From MKRK01 sp001896915 (lineage in GTDB: Bacteria > Bacillota > Clostridia > Oscillospirales > Acutalibacteraceae): 8,181 nucleotides of DNA. This document shows, one piece after another, positions 1-5,711 of the stretch; positions within the stretch are counted from its first letter, which is position 1, and each line of letters opens with the position of its first letter. The stretch covers positions 1 through 8,181 of the forward strand of contig CALJJF010000245.1 of assembly GCA_937973935.1 (NCBI GenBank). Direction: 5' to 3'. Made by a program: the position numbers and the translations under genes. A model generated the notes under the pieces. It was not told the DNA's origin and made no database searches. It saw only the letters and a program-made list of their open reading frames with translations.

Positions 1-951
1 TTCGCCGCAAAACCGCCCCATACTGCTCAATGGAGTACTGCATTTCGAGCAGAGACTTTGTGTGGCTTGGGGGATGTCCAGTACGCCGGTCGCTATGCCC
101 ATTGCGTTTCCGAAGTTGCCGCCCAGAGCAGCGCCCATGCCCAGTGCCATACCGGCACCCAACAGGCCGGATTGTCCGCCCTCGTTTTTGGCGGCATCCT
201 GCAGGGTGTCAAAGGAGCGTGCCTCGGTATAGCTGTAGCCGATGATATCCATTTCCGCCCGCTTGGCAAGAGCATCCTTTAATTTAATCACAGCGCTGTC
301 ATCCTCAGGGACGCTGATGTCATTGACATAGAAATTCACCAGCTTAATCCCATAGTCCGAAAAAGCTGCCGACATTTTTTCTTGTAAATAGTCCGATATT
401 TTTTCAAGATGTGCATTGATTTCCAACACGCTGATTTGATGGCTGACAAGAAAAGAGGAGATGGAATCCTTTACTTTTGTGAGGTAAAGACCTCTGAAAT
501 AAGCAGAAAGATCCGCTTTGTCAAAGACATGCAGCGTTCCCACCAGCTTCATAAGGAATTTTCTGCTGTCATCAATCACAATGCCGAACTGCCCATGGGA
601 GCGAACCGGAATAAACACCTTGTATTTCGGGTCCTGCATTTGTATCGGTGTAGCGGTTCCCCATTTGATATTCAGAACGCTTTGTTTGTTTATGTACCAA
701 ACCTCGGCGGCAAAGGGAGATTCGCCGCCAAAGGGAAGATTGATGAGCTTGTTTAAAAGGGGAATGTTCGAGGTTTCCAGAGTGTGCCGGCCGCTTGGGA
801 ACAAATCGAGAGCCTGCCCGTTTTTGAACAGCAGCGCTTCTTGAGATTCATTTACAATCAATTGGGAAAGTGCCGTCAGCTCTTCCCGGGGGTATTTCCA
901 CGCAAAAATATCGGGAGACCCGTCATATTTAATTACATCGAATAATGGCAA
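1..951 (-). CDS. SPFH-domain protein with C-terminal zinc ribbon (YdjI-like), 3' end cut by window edge
   Basis: An uninterrupted frame of 317 codons runs from a TTG at 951 to the window edge with no stop. The start is supported by GAGGTG seven bases upstream; the next GTG frame upstream stops after nine codons. Residues about 20-220 read as an SPFH/band-7-like domain of the group annotated as virion core protein or B. subtilis YdjI-like, including a PVRSHGQFGIVI segment and a central GIKLVNFYVNDISVP segment. A Gly/Ala/Met-rich hydrophobic linker follows (about 258-295), then the start of a zinc ribbon with Cys301, Cys304 and Cys315 in the final FCGE. Family knowledge: such proteins are membrane-associated scaffolds, and B. 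subtilis YdjI is linked to PspA envelope-stress recruitment. The role here is inference. The gene lies 13 bases downstream of the RHH gene, probably in one operon. The last ribbon cysteine(s) lie outside the window. Confidence 0.85.
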   Translation of the reverse strand, partial: MPLFDVIKYDGSPDIFAWKYPREELTALSQLIVNESQEALLFKNGQALDLFPSGRHTLETSNIPLLNKLINLPFGGESPFAAEVWYINKQSVLNIKWGTATPIQMQDPKYKVFIPVRSHGQFGIVIDDSRKFLMKLVGTLHVFDKADLSAYFRGLYLTKVKDSISSFLVSHQISVLEINAHLEKISDYLQEKMSAAFSDYGIKLVNFYVNDISVPEDDSAVIKLKDALAKRAEMDIIGYSYTEARSFDTLQDAAKNEGGQSGLLGAGMALGMGAALGGNFGNAMGIATGVLDIPQATQSLCSKCSTPLSSMGRFCGE

Positions 952-964
952 TGCTCACACCTCG

Positions 965-1165
965 TCATTCATCGTCGTTTGCGCCCACAATTTGCACATT
1001 TTCAAGGGAAAATTCGATGCACATCATGATCAGCTCGTTGCGGGTTCTTCCGGTTTTGGACGCAACACGGTCAAGCTCCTGAATCAGCTCGTTCGGTAAA
1101 CGGGCAGATACAACGGAACTTTCCCCGTATTTCTTCTTGGGTTTTATAATAAATTTATTATCCAT
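965..1165 (-). CDS. Ribbon-helix-helix (CopG/Arc-type) DNA-binding protein, 66 aa
   Basis: Small basic-to-acidic protein with a ribbon-helix-helix pattern: a beta strand at residues 16-24 (SSVVSARLP), helix A at 25-38 (NELIQELDRVASKT), the turn GRT at 39-41, and helix B at about 42-57 (RNELIMMCIEFSLENV). The N-terminus is Lys-rich (KPKKK, 8-12) and the tail is acidic. Known for the fold: dimers insert the paired beta strands into the major groove and often repress their own promoter. The frame extends up to an ATG at 1198, but those upstream codons fall inside the TATAAT box and spacer of the leftward promoter, so the ATG at 1165 with GGGTGA upstream is preferred. The predicted leader is then only about 13 bases. 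It is the first gene of a probable operon with the SPFH gene. The target is not known; autoregulation is inferred from the palindrome in its promoter. Confidence 0.85.
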   Translation of the reverse strand: MDNKFIIKPKKKYGESSVVSARLPNELIQELDRVASKTGRTRNELIMMCIEFSLENVQIVGANDDE

Positions 1166-1184
1166 AAGAACACTCACCCATTTC

Positions 1185-1213
1185 ATTATACAATACATAA
1201 TGTATATTTACAA
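1185..1213 (-). promoter_or_regulatory. Sigma-A promoter for the RHH-SPFH operon
   Basis: On the minus strand TTGTAA (1213-1208) is followed by 17 bases and a perfect TATAAT (1190-1185). This predicts a start near 1178, just before the RHH gene. The match is 4/6 at -35 and 6/6 at -10. The spacer contains the inverted repeat ATACAT-A-ATGTAT at 1193-1205, placed as an operator would be. Confidence 0.65.
1193..1205. promoter_or_regulatory. Palindromic operator candidate inside RHH promoter
   Basis: ATACAT-A-ATGTAT is a perfect 6-bp inverted repeat with a one-base centre, lying entirely between the -35 and -10 boxes of the leftward promoter. RHH proteins commonly bind short symmetric sites over their own promoter, so autorepression is a natural guess. 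No binding evidence can be read from sequence, and A/T-rich palindromes also arise by chance. Confidence 0.4.
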
Positions 1214-1224
1214 CACTACAAATG

Positions 1225-1253
1225 TTTACGAAATTTTATTATCGTGTTATAAT
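1225..1253 (+). promoter_or_regulatory. Sigma-A promoter with extended -10 for the two-TM protein gene
   Basis: TTTACG (1225-1230), a 17-base spacer and TATAAT (1248-1253) preceded by TG at 1245-1246 form an extended -10 promoter. The predicted start is near 1260, leaving a leader of about 26 bases that carries AAGGAGG. The -35 box lies only 11 bases from the -35 box of the leftward promoter, so the two operons fire back to back from one short control region. Confidence 0.65.
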
Positions 1254-1285
1254 AATGCTAGATTGATTTACAAGGAGGTTAATTT

Positions 1286-1795
1286 GTGATTAAGAAACTA
1301 ACAGTAGGAATTTGTGCGGCAGTGTCAATACTATATACCTGCCTATTGTTTTTGCTTGTACTACATAAGGATGTACGTTTTTGGCTATTCTATGCGCTTG
1401 GTCTGTTAACAATAACAGGGTTGGCTTTTCTTATGGATAGGGCAATCCGATTGATCAAAAGGCAGGAATCCCGTGTGAATGCGGCAGTAGCAGAGCACAG
1501 GATGCTTTATTCGGATATGCAAAACCTCATTCAGGCGGCAAAAAGCATGGCGGGACAGGACAAAGAAGAGATCATCAGACGGCTGGAAACACTAGCGGAA
1601 ACCATTCGGTTTTTCAGCCCGGTATATAAGCAAGTCCTTGACCCGCTGGATGACGAGATCAAGCGGGCTATTTTCAGACTATCCTGCCGCATCAACGAAG
1701 GCAGCTCCCGGGAAACCATGTCCGTAGAGATCAAAGAGGACATTATCTTGTTGGAAGAATTGTGCGGAGAAAGAAAAATTACGGAAAAAAGATAA
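1286..1795 (+). CDS. Uncharacterised membrane protein, two N-terminal TM segments and helical cytoplasmic domain (169 aa)
   Basis: I do not recognise this family. The GTG start at 1286 is fixed by AAGGAGG at 1272-1278 with a 7-base gap. Two hydrophobic segments (residues 5-26 and 32-50) are joined by a tight HKDVR turn. Positive residues before the first (KK) and after the second (RAIRLIKRQ) suggest both ends are cytoplasmic. The remaining 115 or so residues are charged and look mainly alpha-helical, with heptad-like stretches at about 60-110 (AEHRMLYSDMQNLIQAA, then KEEIIRRLETLAETIRFF) and an acidic-hydrophobic end (KEDIILLEELCGER). No catalytic motif is seen. It could be a small sensor, scaffold or anchor protein. 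It is divergent from the RHH-SPFH operon and followed 80 bases later by a lipoprotein gene with its own promoter. No terminator separates the two, so read-through is likely. Confidence 0.8.
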   Translation: MIKKLTVGICAAVSILYTCLLFLLVLHKDVRFWLFYALGLLTITGLAFLMDRAIRLIKRQESRVNAAVAEHRMLYSDMQNLIQAAKSMAGQDKEEIIRRLETLAETIRFFSPVYKQVLDPLDDEIKRAIFRLSCRINEGSSRETMSVEIKEDIILLEELCGERKITEKR

Positions 1796-1803
1796 ATTTG
1801 CTC

Positions 1804-1832
1804 TTGACACATGTGTATTACAAATGTATACT
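1804..1832 (+). promoter_or_regulatory. Strong sigma-A promoter for the lipoprotein gene
   Basis: TTGACA (1804-1809, consensus), a 17-base spacer and TATACT (1827-1832) give a strong promoter with a predicted start near 1839, about 37 bases before the lipoprotein ATG. The spacer is full of symmetric sequence: ACACATGTGT at 1807-1816 overlaps the -35 box, and TACA-AA-TGTA at 1819-1828 runs into the -10 box. Such a strong core promoter covered by palindromes suggests repressor control, which is inference. Confidence 0.7.
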
Positions 1833-1875
1833 GTTTGTAGTGAGCGGAAACGCCAAAAAATTTAGGGGGATTTTT

Positions 1876-2370
1876 ATGAAAAAATCAATTGCAATCATCT
1901 TAATTTTTATTCTGGCATTTGTTTTTACAGGATGCAGCACAACCGGTAAAGATAAAAGCAAGGAAGCAGCAGCGGCAAAAGTGTTTAATGTAGGTGAGGA
2001 AGCAAAAACAGGAGACACCCAGATTACCGTCACAAAGGTAGAACGTTCCGCCGGAACAGAGTGGGATAAACCGGAGGAAGGCAATGAATATGTCATCGTC
2101 AGGTTAAAAATCGAAAATGTGGGAAAAGAGACCATCGATTATAATCCCCTATACTTTAAGCTCAAAAACAGTGAAGGACAGTTGCTTACCTATTCCATCA
2201 CTTTCGAGGTAGAAAAGGATAAGACTTTGGATTCGGGCGACTTGGCTGCGGGCGGCAAGAAAGAGGGCAGTGTCGTATTCAAAGCCAAAAAGGGCGACGC
2301 CAATTTAGAACTGCAGTATTTTGACAATATTTTAGAAAAAAACCCTTCTTTGAAATTTAAAATTGCATAA
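1876..2370 (+). CDS. DUF4352-type (Ig-like) lipoprotein, 164 aa
   Basis: The ATG at 1876 follows AGGGGGA (1864-1870). The protein begins with MKK and a hydrophobic stretch, then a lipobox FTGC with the lipidated cysteine at residue 20, so it should be exported and anchored to the outer face of the membrane. A Ser/Thr/Lys/Ala-rich linker runs to about residue 40. The rest is a beta-rich domain of the DUF4352 (telokin-like, immunoglobulin-like) type, with the typical order FNVGEEAKTGD, a VTKVERS strand, YVIVRLKIENVGKE, YFKLKNSEGQ, and a late GGKKEGSVVFKAKKGD. The family is common in Bacillota; members are mostly of unknown function and probably bind or stabilise envelope components. The same frame is open back to 1762, inside the previous gene, but a promoter and a signal peptide support 1876. 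A terminator follows 16 bases after the stop. Confidence 0.88.
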   Translation: MKKSIAIILIFILAFVFTGCSTTGKDKSKEAAAAKVFNVGEEAKTGDTQITVTKVERSAGTEWDKPEEGNEYVIVRLKIENVGKETIDYNPLYFKLKNSEGQLLTYSITFEVEKDKTLDSGDLAAGGKKEGSVVFKAKKGDANLELQYFDNILEKNPSLKFKIA

Positions 2371-2386
2371 GTCTACTATTATCAAG

Positions 2387-2425
2387 AACAGGGACCTTCC
2401 GAGAGGAGGTCCCTGTTTGAGTTTA
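2387..2425 (+). terminator. Rho-independent terminator after the lipoprotein gene
   Basis: AACAGGGACCT (2387-2397) pairs perfectly with AGGTCCCTGTT (2407-2417), an 11-bp stem with a 9-base loop. It is followed by a modest T-rich tail (TGAGTTTAT). The position just after the lipoprotein stop fits a transcript end. The interrupted U-tract suggests imperfect termination. Confidence 0.75.
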
Positions 2426-2590
2426 TAACAAAATTTTAATAGGGGTGAAAGGCGGATACAGATAACTGCGGAAAGAACAAAGCACCGGTTGGAGGAGGAT
2501 ATGATTTTGTTATGCCTCGCGGGAATAGGGAGGTGCTTGAATCATAGCGGATAATGTGTAATCCTGCATAAATAATACGTGGATTAATGG
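2426..2590. other. Unassigned intergenic stretch between terminator and pilC promoter
   Basis: No recognisable gene or known riboswitch. It contains AAGCACC (2480-2486) able to pair with GGTGCTT (2532-2538) around an inner GAGGATA/TATGCCTC pairing with one bulged G (about 2494-2518). It also holds a GGAGG-preceded 17-codon frame at 2501-2554 (MILLCLAGIGRCLNHSG) and a start-less 32-residue open frame at 2449-2547. I could not find a convincing promoter for it, so it may be untranscribed, a read-through product, or a gene remnant. Confidence 0.35.
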
Positions 2591-2619
2591 TTGATATTCT
2601 ATGTAAACTGTCATATAAT
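2591..2619 (+). promoter_or_regulatory. Near-consensus sigma-A promoter for the pilC-pilMNO operon
   Basis: TTGATA (2591-2596), a spacer of exactly 17 bases and TATAAT (2614-2619) match consensus at 11 of 12 positions. The predicted start is near 2626, giving a leader of about 26 bases with the pilC ribosome site GGAGG at 2641-2645. Because the start lies downstream of the 2480-2538 stem, that structure would not be in the mRNA made from this promoter. No second strong promoter is seen before pilM, pilN or pilO. Confidence 0.75.
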
Positions 2620-2651
2620 AAAGGCATATCGATGCGAAACGGAGGAACAAT

Positions 2652-3860
2652 ATGCCGGAATTCAGATATTTAGTAGCAGATTCATCGGGACAAACCATCA
2701 GAGGAACCATTCAAGCTGAAAACGAAAGCATATGCCGCCAGATTATCAGCAAACGGGGGCTCTATTGCTTGGAATTGACCCAGGCAAATCTGGCGTCTAA
2801 ATCCTTGAGCTTTGGCGGTGCTGCAAAGTTCAAGGTAGCGGATCTGAACATTTTCTGCCGTCAGTTTTCCACCATGCTGTCTTCGGGCATCAGTATTGTG
2901 AAATGCCTGGATATTTTGGCGGAGCAAACCGAAAACCCAAAACTAAAGGCGGTAGTCAAAAACGTCTATGAAGAGGTTCAGAAGGGCAGAGCCTTGTCCA
3001 GCGCTATGAAAGCGCAGGAAGGTGCCTTTCCGGATGTACTGATCAGTATGGTAGAGTCGGGGGAAATGAGCGGAAATCTTGACGTTGTCTTTGTTAAAAT
3101 TGCCGCCCATTATGAAAAGGATCAAAAAACAGCCAACAAGGTGAAATCCGCCATGGTGTATCCCATTGTTCTTGGCTGTCTGACTGTTGGCGTGGTAACC
3201 ATATTATTGGTTTTTGTCATGCCCACGTTTTTGAATATGTTCAAGCAGCTGGGTGCAGAACTGCCCATGATGACAAAAGTGTTGCTGGCCATCAGTAATT
3301 TTCTGACGGGCTATTGGTATATCGTAATCGGCGGTACCATCACGATCGGGATTGCGTGGAATCAATACATCAAAACCGAGAGTGGCAGAATGAACTGGGA
3401 TACCAGAAAGCTGAAGCTTCCCATTGTGGGCAAAATGAATGTGGCAATTGGCAGTGCCAGATTCAGCAGAACCTTATCCACCGTTATGCAGAGCGGTATT
3501 CCGCTTTTGCGAGCACTGGATGTCACAGCCAAGGTGCTGAACAATAAATTCTATGAAAAGCATTTGATGACGATCAAAGAAGACATCAGAAAAGGCTCCC
3601 CTCTTTCCGCTTCCATCAAAAAGGCAGAAATTTTTCCGTCCATGTTGTATTCCATGATCAGCATCGGGGAAGAATCGGGAACGCTGGACACGGTGCTCGA
3701 AAAAACAGCAAACTTCTTTGATGAAGAAGCGGATAATAAAATCAGTAAAACCGTAAGCATGCTGGAGCCGCTGATGATCGTGCTGATGGCCGGTATTGTC
3801 GGCTTTATCATCATAGCAATCATCACGCCGGTGTATTCTATGATGAATGCCATTAAATAA
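2652..3860 (+). CDS. pilC: Type IV pilus / type II secretion inner-membrane platform protein PilC (GspF), 402 aa
   Basis: PilC is the polytopic platform protein that couples the cytoplasmic assembly ATPase to pilin insertion. The protein has the short N-terminal leader domain (FRYLVADSSGQTIRGTIQAE, residues 4-23) and two T2SSF repeats, about 65-190 and 268-395. Each repeat carries the family's signature GE-x-SG motif (GEMSGN 137-142, GEESGT 339-344) and an FCRQFSTMLSSGI / FSRTLSTVMQSGI counterpart. TM segments are predicted at about 169-192, 216-238 and 371-394. Length is normal for the family. The start follows GGAGG with 6 bases between. It is first in an operon with pilM, pilN and pilO, but no pilB/pilT ATPase gene lies beside it. 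The only real ambiguity is type IV pilus versus a type II-like or competence pilus. Confidence 0.96.
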   Translation: MPEFRYLVADSSGQTIRGTIQAENESICRQIISKRGLYCLELTQANLASKSLSFGGAAKFKVADLNIFCRQFSTMLSSGISIVKCLDILAEQTENPKLKAVVKNVYEEVQKGRALSSAMKAQEGAFPDVLISMVESGEMSGNLDVVFVKIAAHYEKDQKTANKVKSAMVYPIVLGCLTVGVVTILLVFVMPTFLNMFKQLGAELPMMTKVLLAISNFLTGYWYIVIGGTITIGIAWNQYIKTESGRMNWDTRKLKLPIVGKMNVAIGSARFSRTLSTVMQSGIPLLRALDVTAKVLNNKFYEKHLMTIKEDIRKGSPLSASIKKAEIFPSMLYSMISIGEESGTLDTVLEKTANFFDEEADNKISKTVSMLEPLMIVLMAGIVGFIIIAIITPVYSMMNAIK

Positions 3861-4062
3861 TGCTTGCGGCACAAAGGCGGTTGGGGACAACCTTTAACTT
3901 TACAGAAAAATCCTGAAGAGTTCAAAAACGCCTTAAAGACCCTTGACGACTGTGTTTTTGAACGGTTCAGAACGTATGAAATGAAGCTCCTTTGAAAACA
4001 ACTGATATCCGGTGTCAAACGGTTGTTTTCACTATTATCATCGCCGGAGAAATGAGGTTATT
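3861..4062 (+). other. Structured 202-base pilC-pilM gap with three predicted hairpins
   Basis: Three stems can be drawn. First, GGTTG-GGGA-CAACC (3879-3892). Second, a 12-bp stem 3920-3931 / 3952-3963, whose outer ten pairs GTTCAAAAAC/GTTTTTGAAC are perfect, followed by one G-U and one C-G pair. Third, GAAAACAAC (3994-4002) with GTTGTTTTC (4022-4030), with an inner TGATA/TGTCA stem. AAGGCG (3874-3879) can also pair with CGCCTT (3929-3934), competing with the first two. No U-run follows any of them, so they look like processing, stability or attenuation elements rather than terminators. Frame 1 is open for 44 codons after the pilC stop (3861-3992), and an 18-codon ATG frame overlaps that stop, but neither resembles a known protein. 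No prepilin gene is present. Confidence 0.45.
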
Positions 4063-5064
4063 ATGATTTCTATCGATGTAGGAACAAAAAAAGTATGTGT
4101 TGTAGAAGGTTCTGTCCATTCCGGAAATGTTACCTTGACGGGATGGGGAGAAATCGCCTATGACAGCGATGTTTTTGAAGAAGGGGTGTTAATCGACCCC
4201 ACGACACTTTCTTTTCTGATTTCCGAAATCATCAAACGAAACCGAATGAAAAGCAAGAATGCGGTGATTACCGTTACCAACAATAATGTAATCATGCGTG
4301 AGCTGATTCTTCCCGAAATGAAACCCAAGGAAATGCAGACCATTGTAGCAAATGAAATGCAGCGTCTCATTGGTTCAGACAATAAACTGACGGTGGATTA
4401 TATCGTTGTTGAAAAAATGAGTGACAAGACAAACAAGGTTATGGCTTATGCCATGAACAGCGACAATGTAGAGATCTATCAAAAGCTGTTGAAGGGTCTC
4501 AAGCTGACACCCACGGCTCTGGACATTCATTCCAACGCAATTGCCAAGCTGTTTGGTAAAACTACCATCAACAATATGCCACATGGGGAAGATAGTATTG
4601 TTGTTGCAGATATCGGATATGCCCAAATCAGCTTTCACGGTTTTTTAAACGGCATCAAGCATTTTGACCGGACGGAGATTTCGCCTGTTTCCGATTTTCT
4701 CAATGAAATCGCATCCATCACACGAATGGAAATCAGCCAGGAAATGATCAACAGCCTGGATTTTACCATGGATCATATTTATGAAAATTCAATGATGGCC
4801 GATACATGCAGATTTTTCATCTCCCGCCTTTCCGATGAAATACAACGGTATTTGCAATATATGATATCCAATTCCACCATCAAAAGCATCCGGAAAATAT
4901 ATCTGATGGGCAGCCTTGTGGAAACAACCGGACTGGTCAATACCATTGCAGGTTCCTTGGGCATTGAGGTCGAGCTGTTGTCTTCCATCGGAAAGCTGCA
5001 GCTGCCGGCGGACTGTCCCGCCTACAAGGTAGCCAATGCTGCCGGGGCCTTGATACGTTACTAA
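4063..5064 (+). CDS. pilM: Type IV pilus assembly ATPase-like protein PilM, 333 aa
   Basis: PilM is the cytoplasmic actin-like (FtsA/MreB fold) protein that binds the N-terminal tail of PilN and links the pilus alignment complex to the cytoplasm. Nucleotide-pocket motifs are visible: phosphate 1 ISIDVGTKKVCVVEG at 2-16, phosphate 2 VVADIGYAQISFHG at 180-193, and an adenosine-type IYLMGSLVETTGL at 279-291, with YKVANAAGAL near the end. The start at 4063 has TGAGGT a few bases before it. A GTG at 4012 would add 17 residues but has no ribosome site and would place the nucleotide motif unusually far in, so it is rejected. It is followed by pilN after 29 bases. Length is close to that of other PilM proteins (about 350). 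Confidence 0.93.
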   Translation: MISIDVGTKKVCVVEGSVHSGNVTLTGWGEIAYDSDVFEEGVLIDPTTLSFLISEIIKRNRMKSKNAVITVTNNNVIMRELILPEMKPKEMQTIVANEMQRLIGSDNKLTVDYIVVEKMSDKTNKVMAYAMNSDNVEIYQKLLKGLKLTPTALDIHSNAIAKLFGKTTINNMPHGEDSIVVADIGYAQISFHGFLNGIKHFDRTEISPVSDFLNEIASITRMEISQEMINSLDFTMDHIYENSMMADTCRFFISRLSDEIQRYLQYMISNSTIKSIRKIYLMGSLVETTGLVNTIAGSLGIEVELLSSIGKLQLPADCPAYKVANAAGALIRY

Positions 5065-5093
5065 ACAAATGCGATACGCAGACGGAGGTTATT

Positions 5094-5711
5094 ATGCATA
5101 ACGATTTAAATTTTTTTGCTGTCAACAAAGCCAATAATAAATCCTCGGCCAAGGGCATGACTATCATTATGCCCATTTTAATTTTTTTGCTGCTCGTCAG
5201 CGGCGCGTATGGTTGGATTGCTTTTCAAAAATATGATTATCAGCAAAAGATAAAAGCAATCGATACCGAACTGAAACAGGACAAATATCAAAGAATGTTG
5301 GAGACCATGGGCAATCAGGTTGCAATCAGGGATTATTATACAAAGTATGTTACGGGGTTACAGGCAGCCTCGAAAAACTATAACCAAATTCTTAAGAAAG
5401 ACGGAATCTTTTTCACATATATTTATAAAAACATTCCTCCCAATGTAGTCATCACACATTTGAATGTGACAGAGCAGAAGGTAACCATGAGCTGTTCCAC
5501 CAATGATATTATGACGCCGGTCACCCTTACACAGGCATTGAGAAAGCAAATGAAAGTGAAGACAGACCCAACGGCGGAAGATGAACCTGTTTTTCAATAC
5601 ACCAATTATACGGGTTTGACCGCTATTATGAAGGATAATGTGATTACCGGCTATACCTTTGAAATAACGTGCGATATTAAGCAACAGGTTGTCAAGGAGG
5701 AGAAGAAATGA
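5094..5711 (+). CDS. pilN: Type IV pilus alignment protein PilN, 205 aa
   Basis: Bitopic inner-membrane protein. Residues 1-21 are a short cytoplasmic tail containing DLNFF (4-8), in the place and style of the conserved INLLP segment that docks in PilM. One TM helix spans about 22-44. A helical stretch (47-100) and a ferredoxin-like extracytoplasmic domain follow, the latter marked by IPPNVVITHLNVTEQKVTMSCS (114-135), which matches the PilN pattern of a Pro pair, a beta strand and another strand. A tail of about 50 residues (155-205) includes a loop rich in acidic residues and an extra strand. The start has GGAGG with a short gap. Its TGA stop overlaps the pilO ATG as ATGA, which implies translational coupling and a fixed PilN:PilO ratio. 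Sequence identity across PilN proteins is low, so the call rests on architecture and gene order as well. Confidence 0.9.
   Translation: MHNDLNFFAVNKANNKSSAKGMTIIMPILIFLLLVSGAYGWIAFQKYDYQQKIKAIDTELKQDKYQRMLETMGNQVAIRDYYTKYVTGLQAASKNYNQILKKDGIFFTYIYKNIPPNVVITHLNVTEQKVTMSCSTNDIMTPVTLTQALRKQMKVKTDPTAEDEPVFQYTNYTGLTAIMKDNVITGYTFEITCDIKQQVVKEEKK

Noticed and set aside
409..844. Plus-strand frames of 115 and 108 residues
   Set aside because: They are antisense to the continuous SPFH coding frame and show no recognisable domain or ribosome site.
1762..1875. Longer start for the lipoprotein gene (202 aa version)
   Set aside because: It would begin inside the upstream gene, read through a promoter and bury the signal peptide. 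The ATG at 1876 has a ribosome site and a proper lipoprotein signal.
2430..2650. A c-di-GMP riboswitch (class I or II) before pilC, as often found near clostridial pilus genes
   Set aside because: I looked for the conserved GEMM core sequences here and in 3861-4062 and did not find them. The best pilC promoter also lies downstream of the only folded part.
4012..4062. GTG start for pilM adding 17 residues
   Set aside because: No ribosome site; it lies in a hairpin, and the extra residues displace the N-terminal nucleotide motif. 4063 has TGAGGT upstream.
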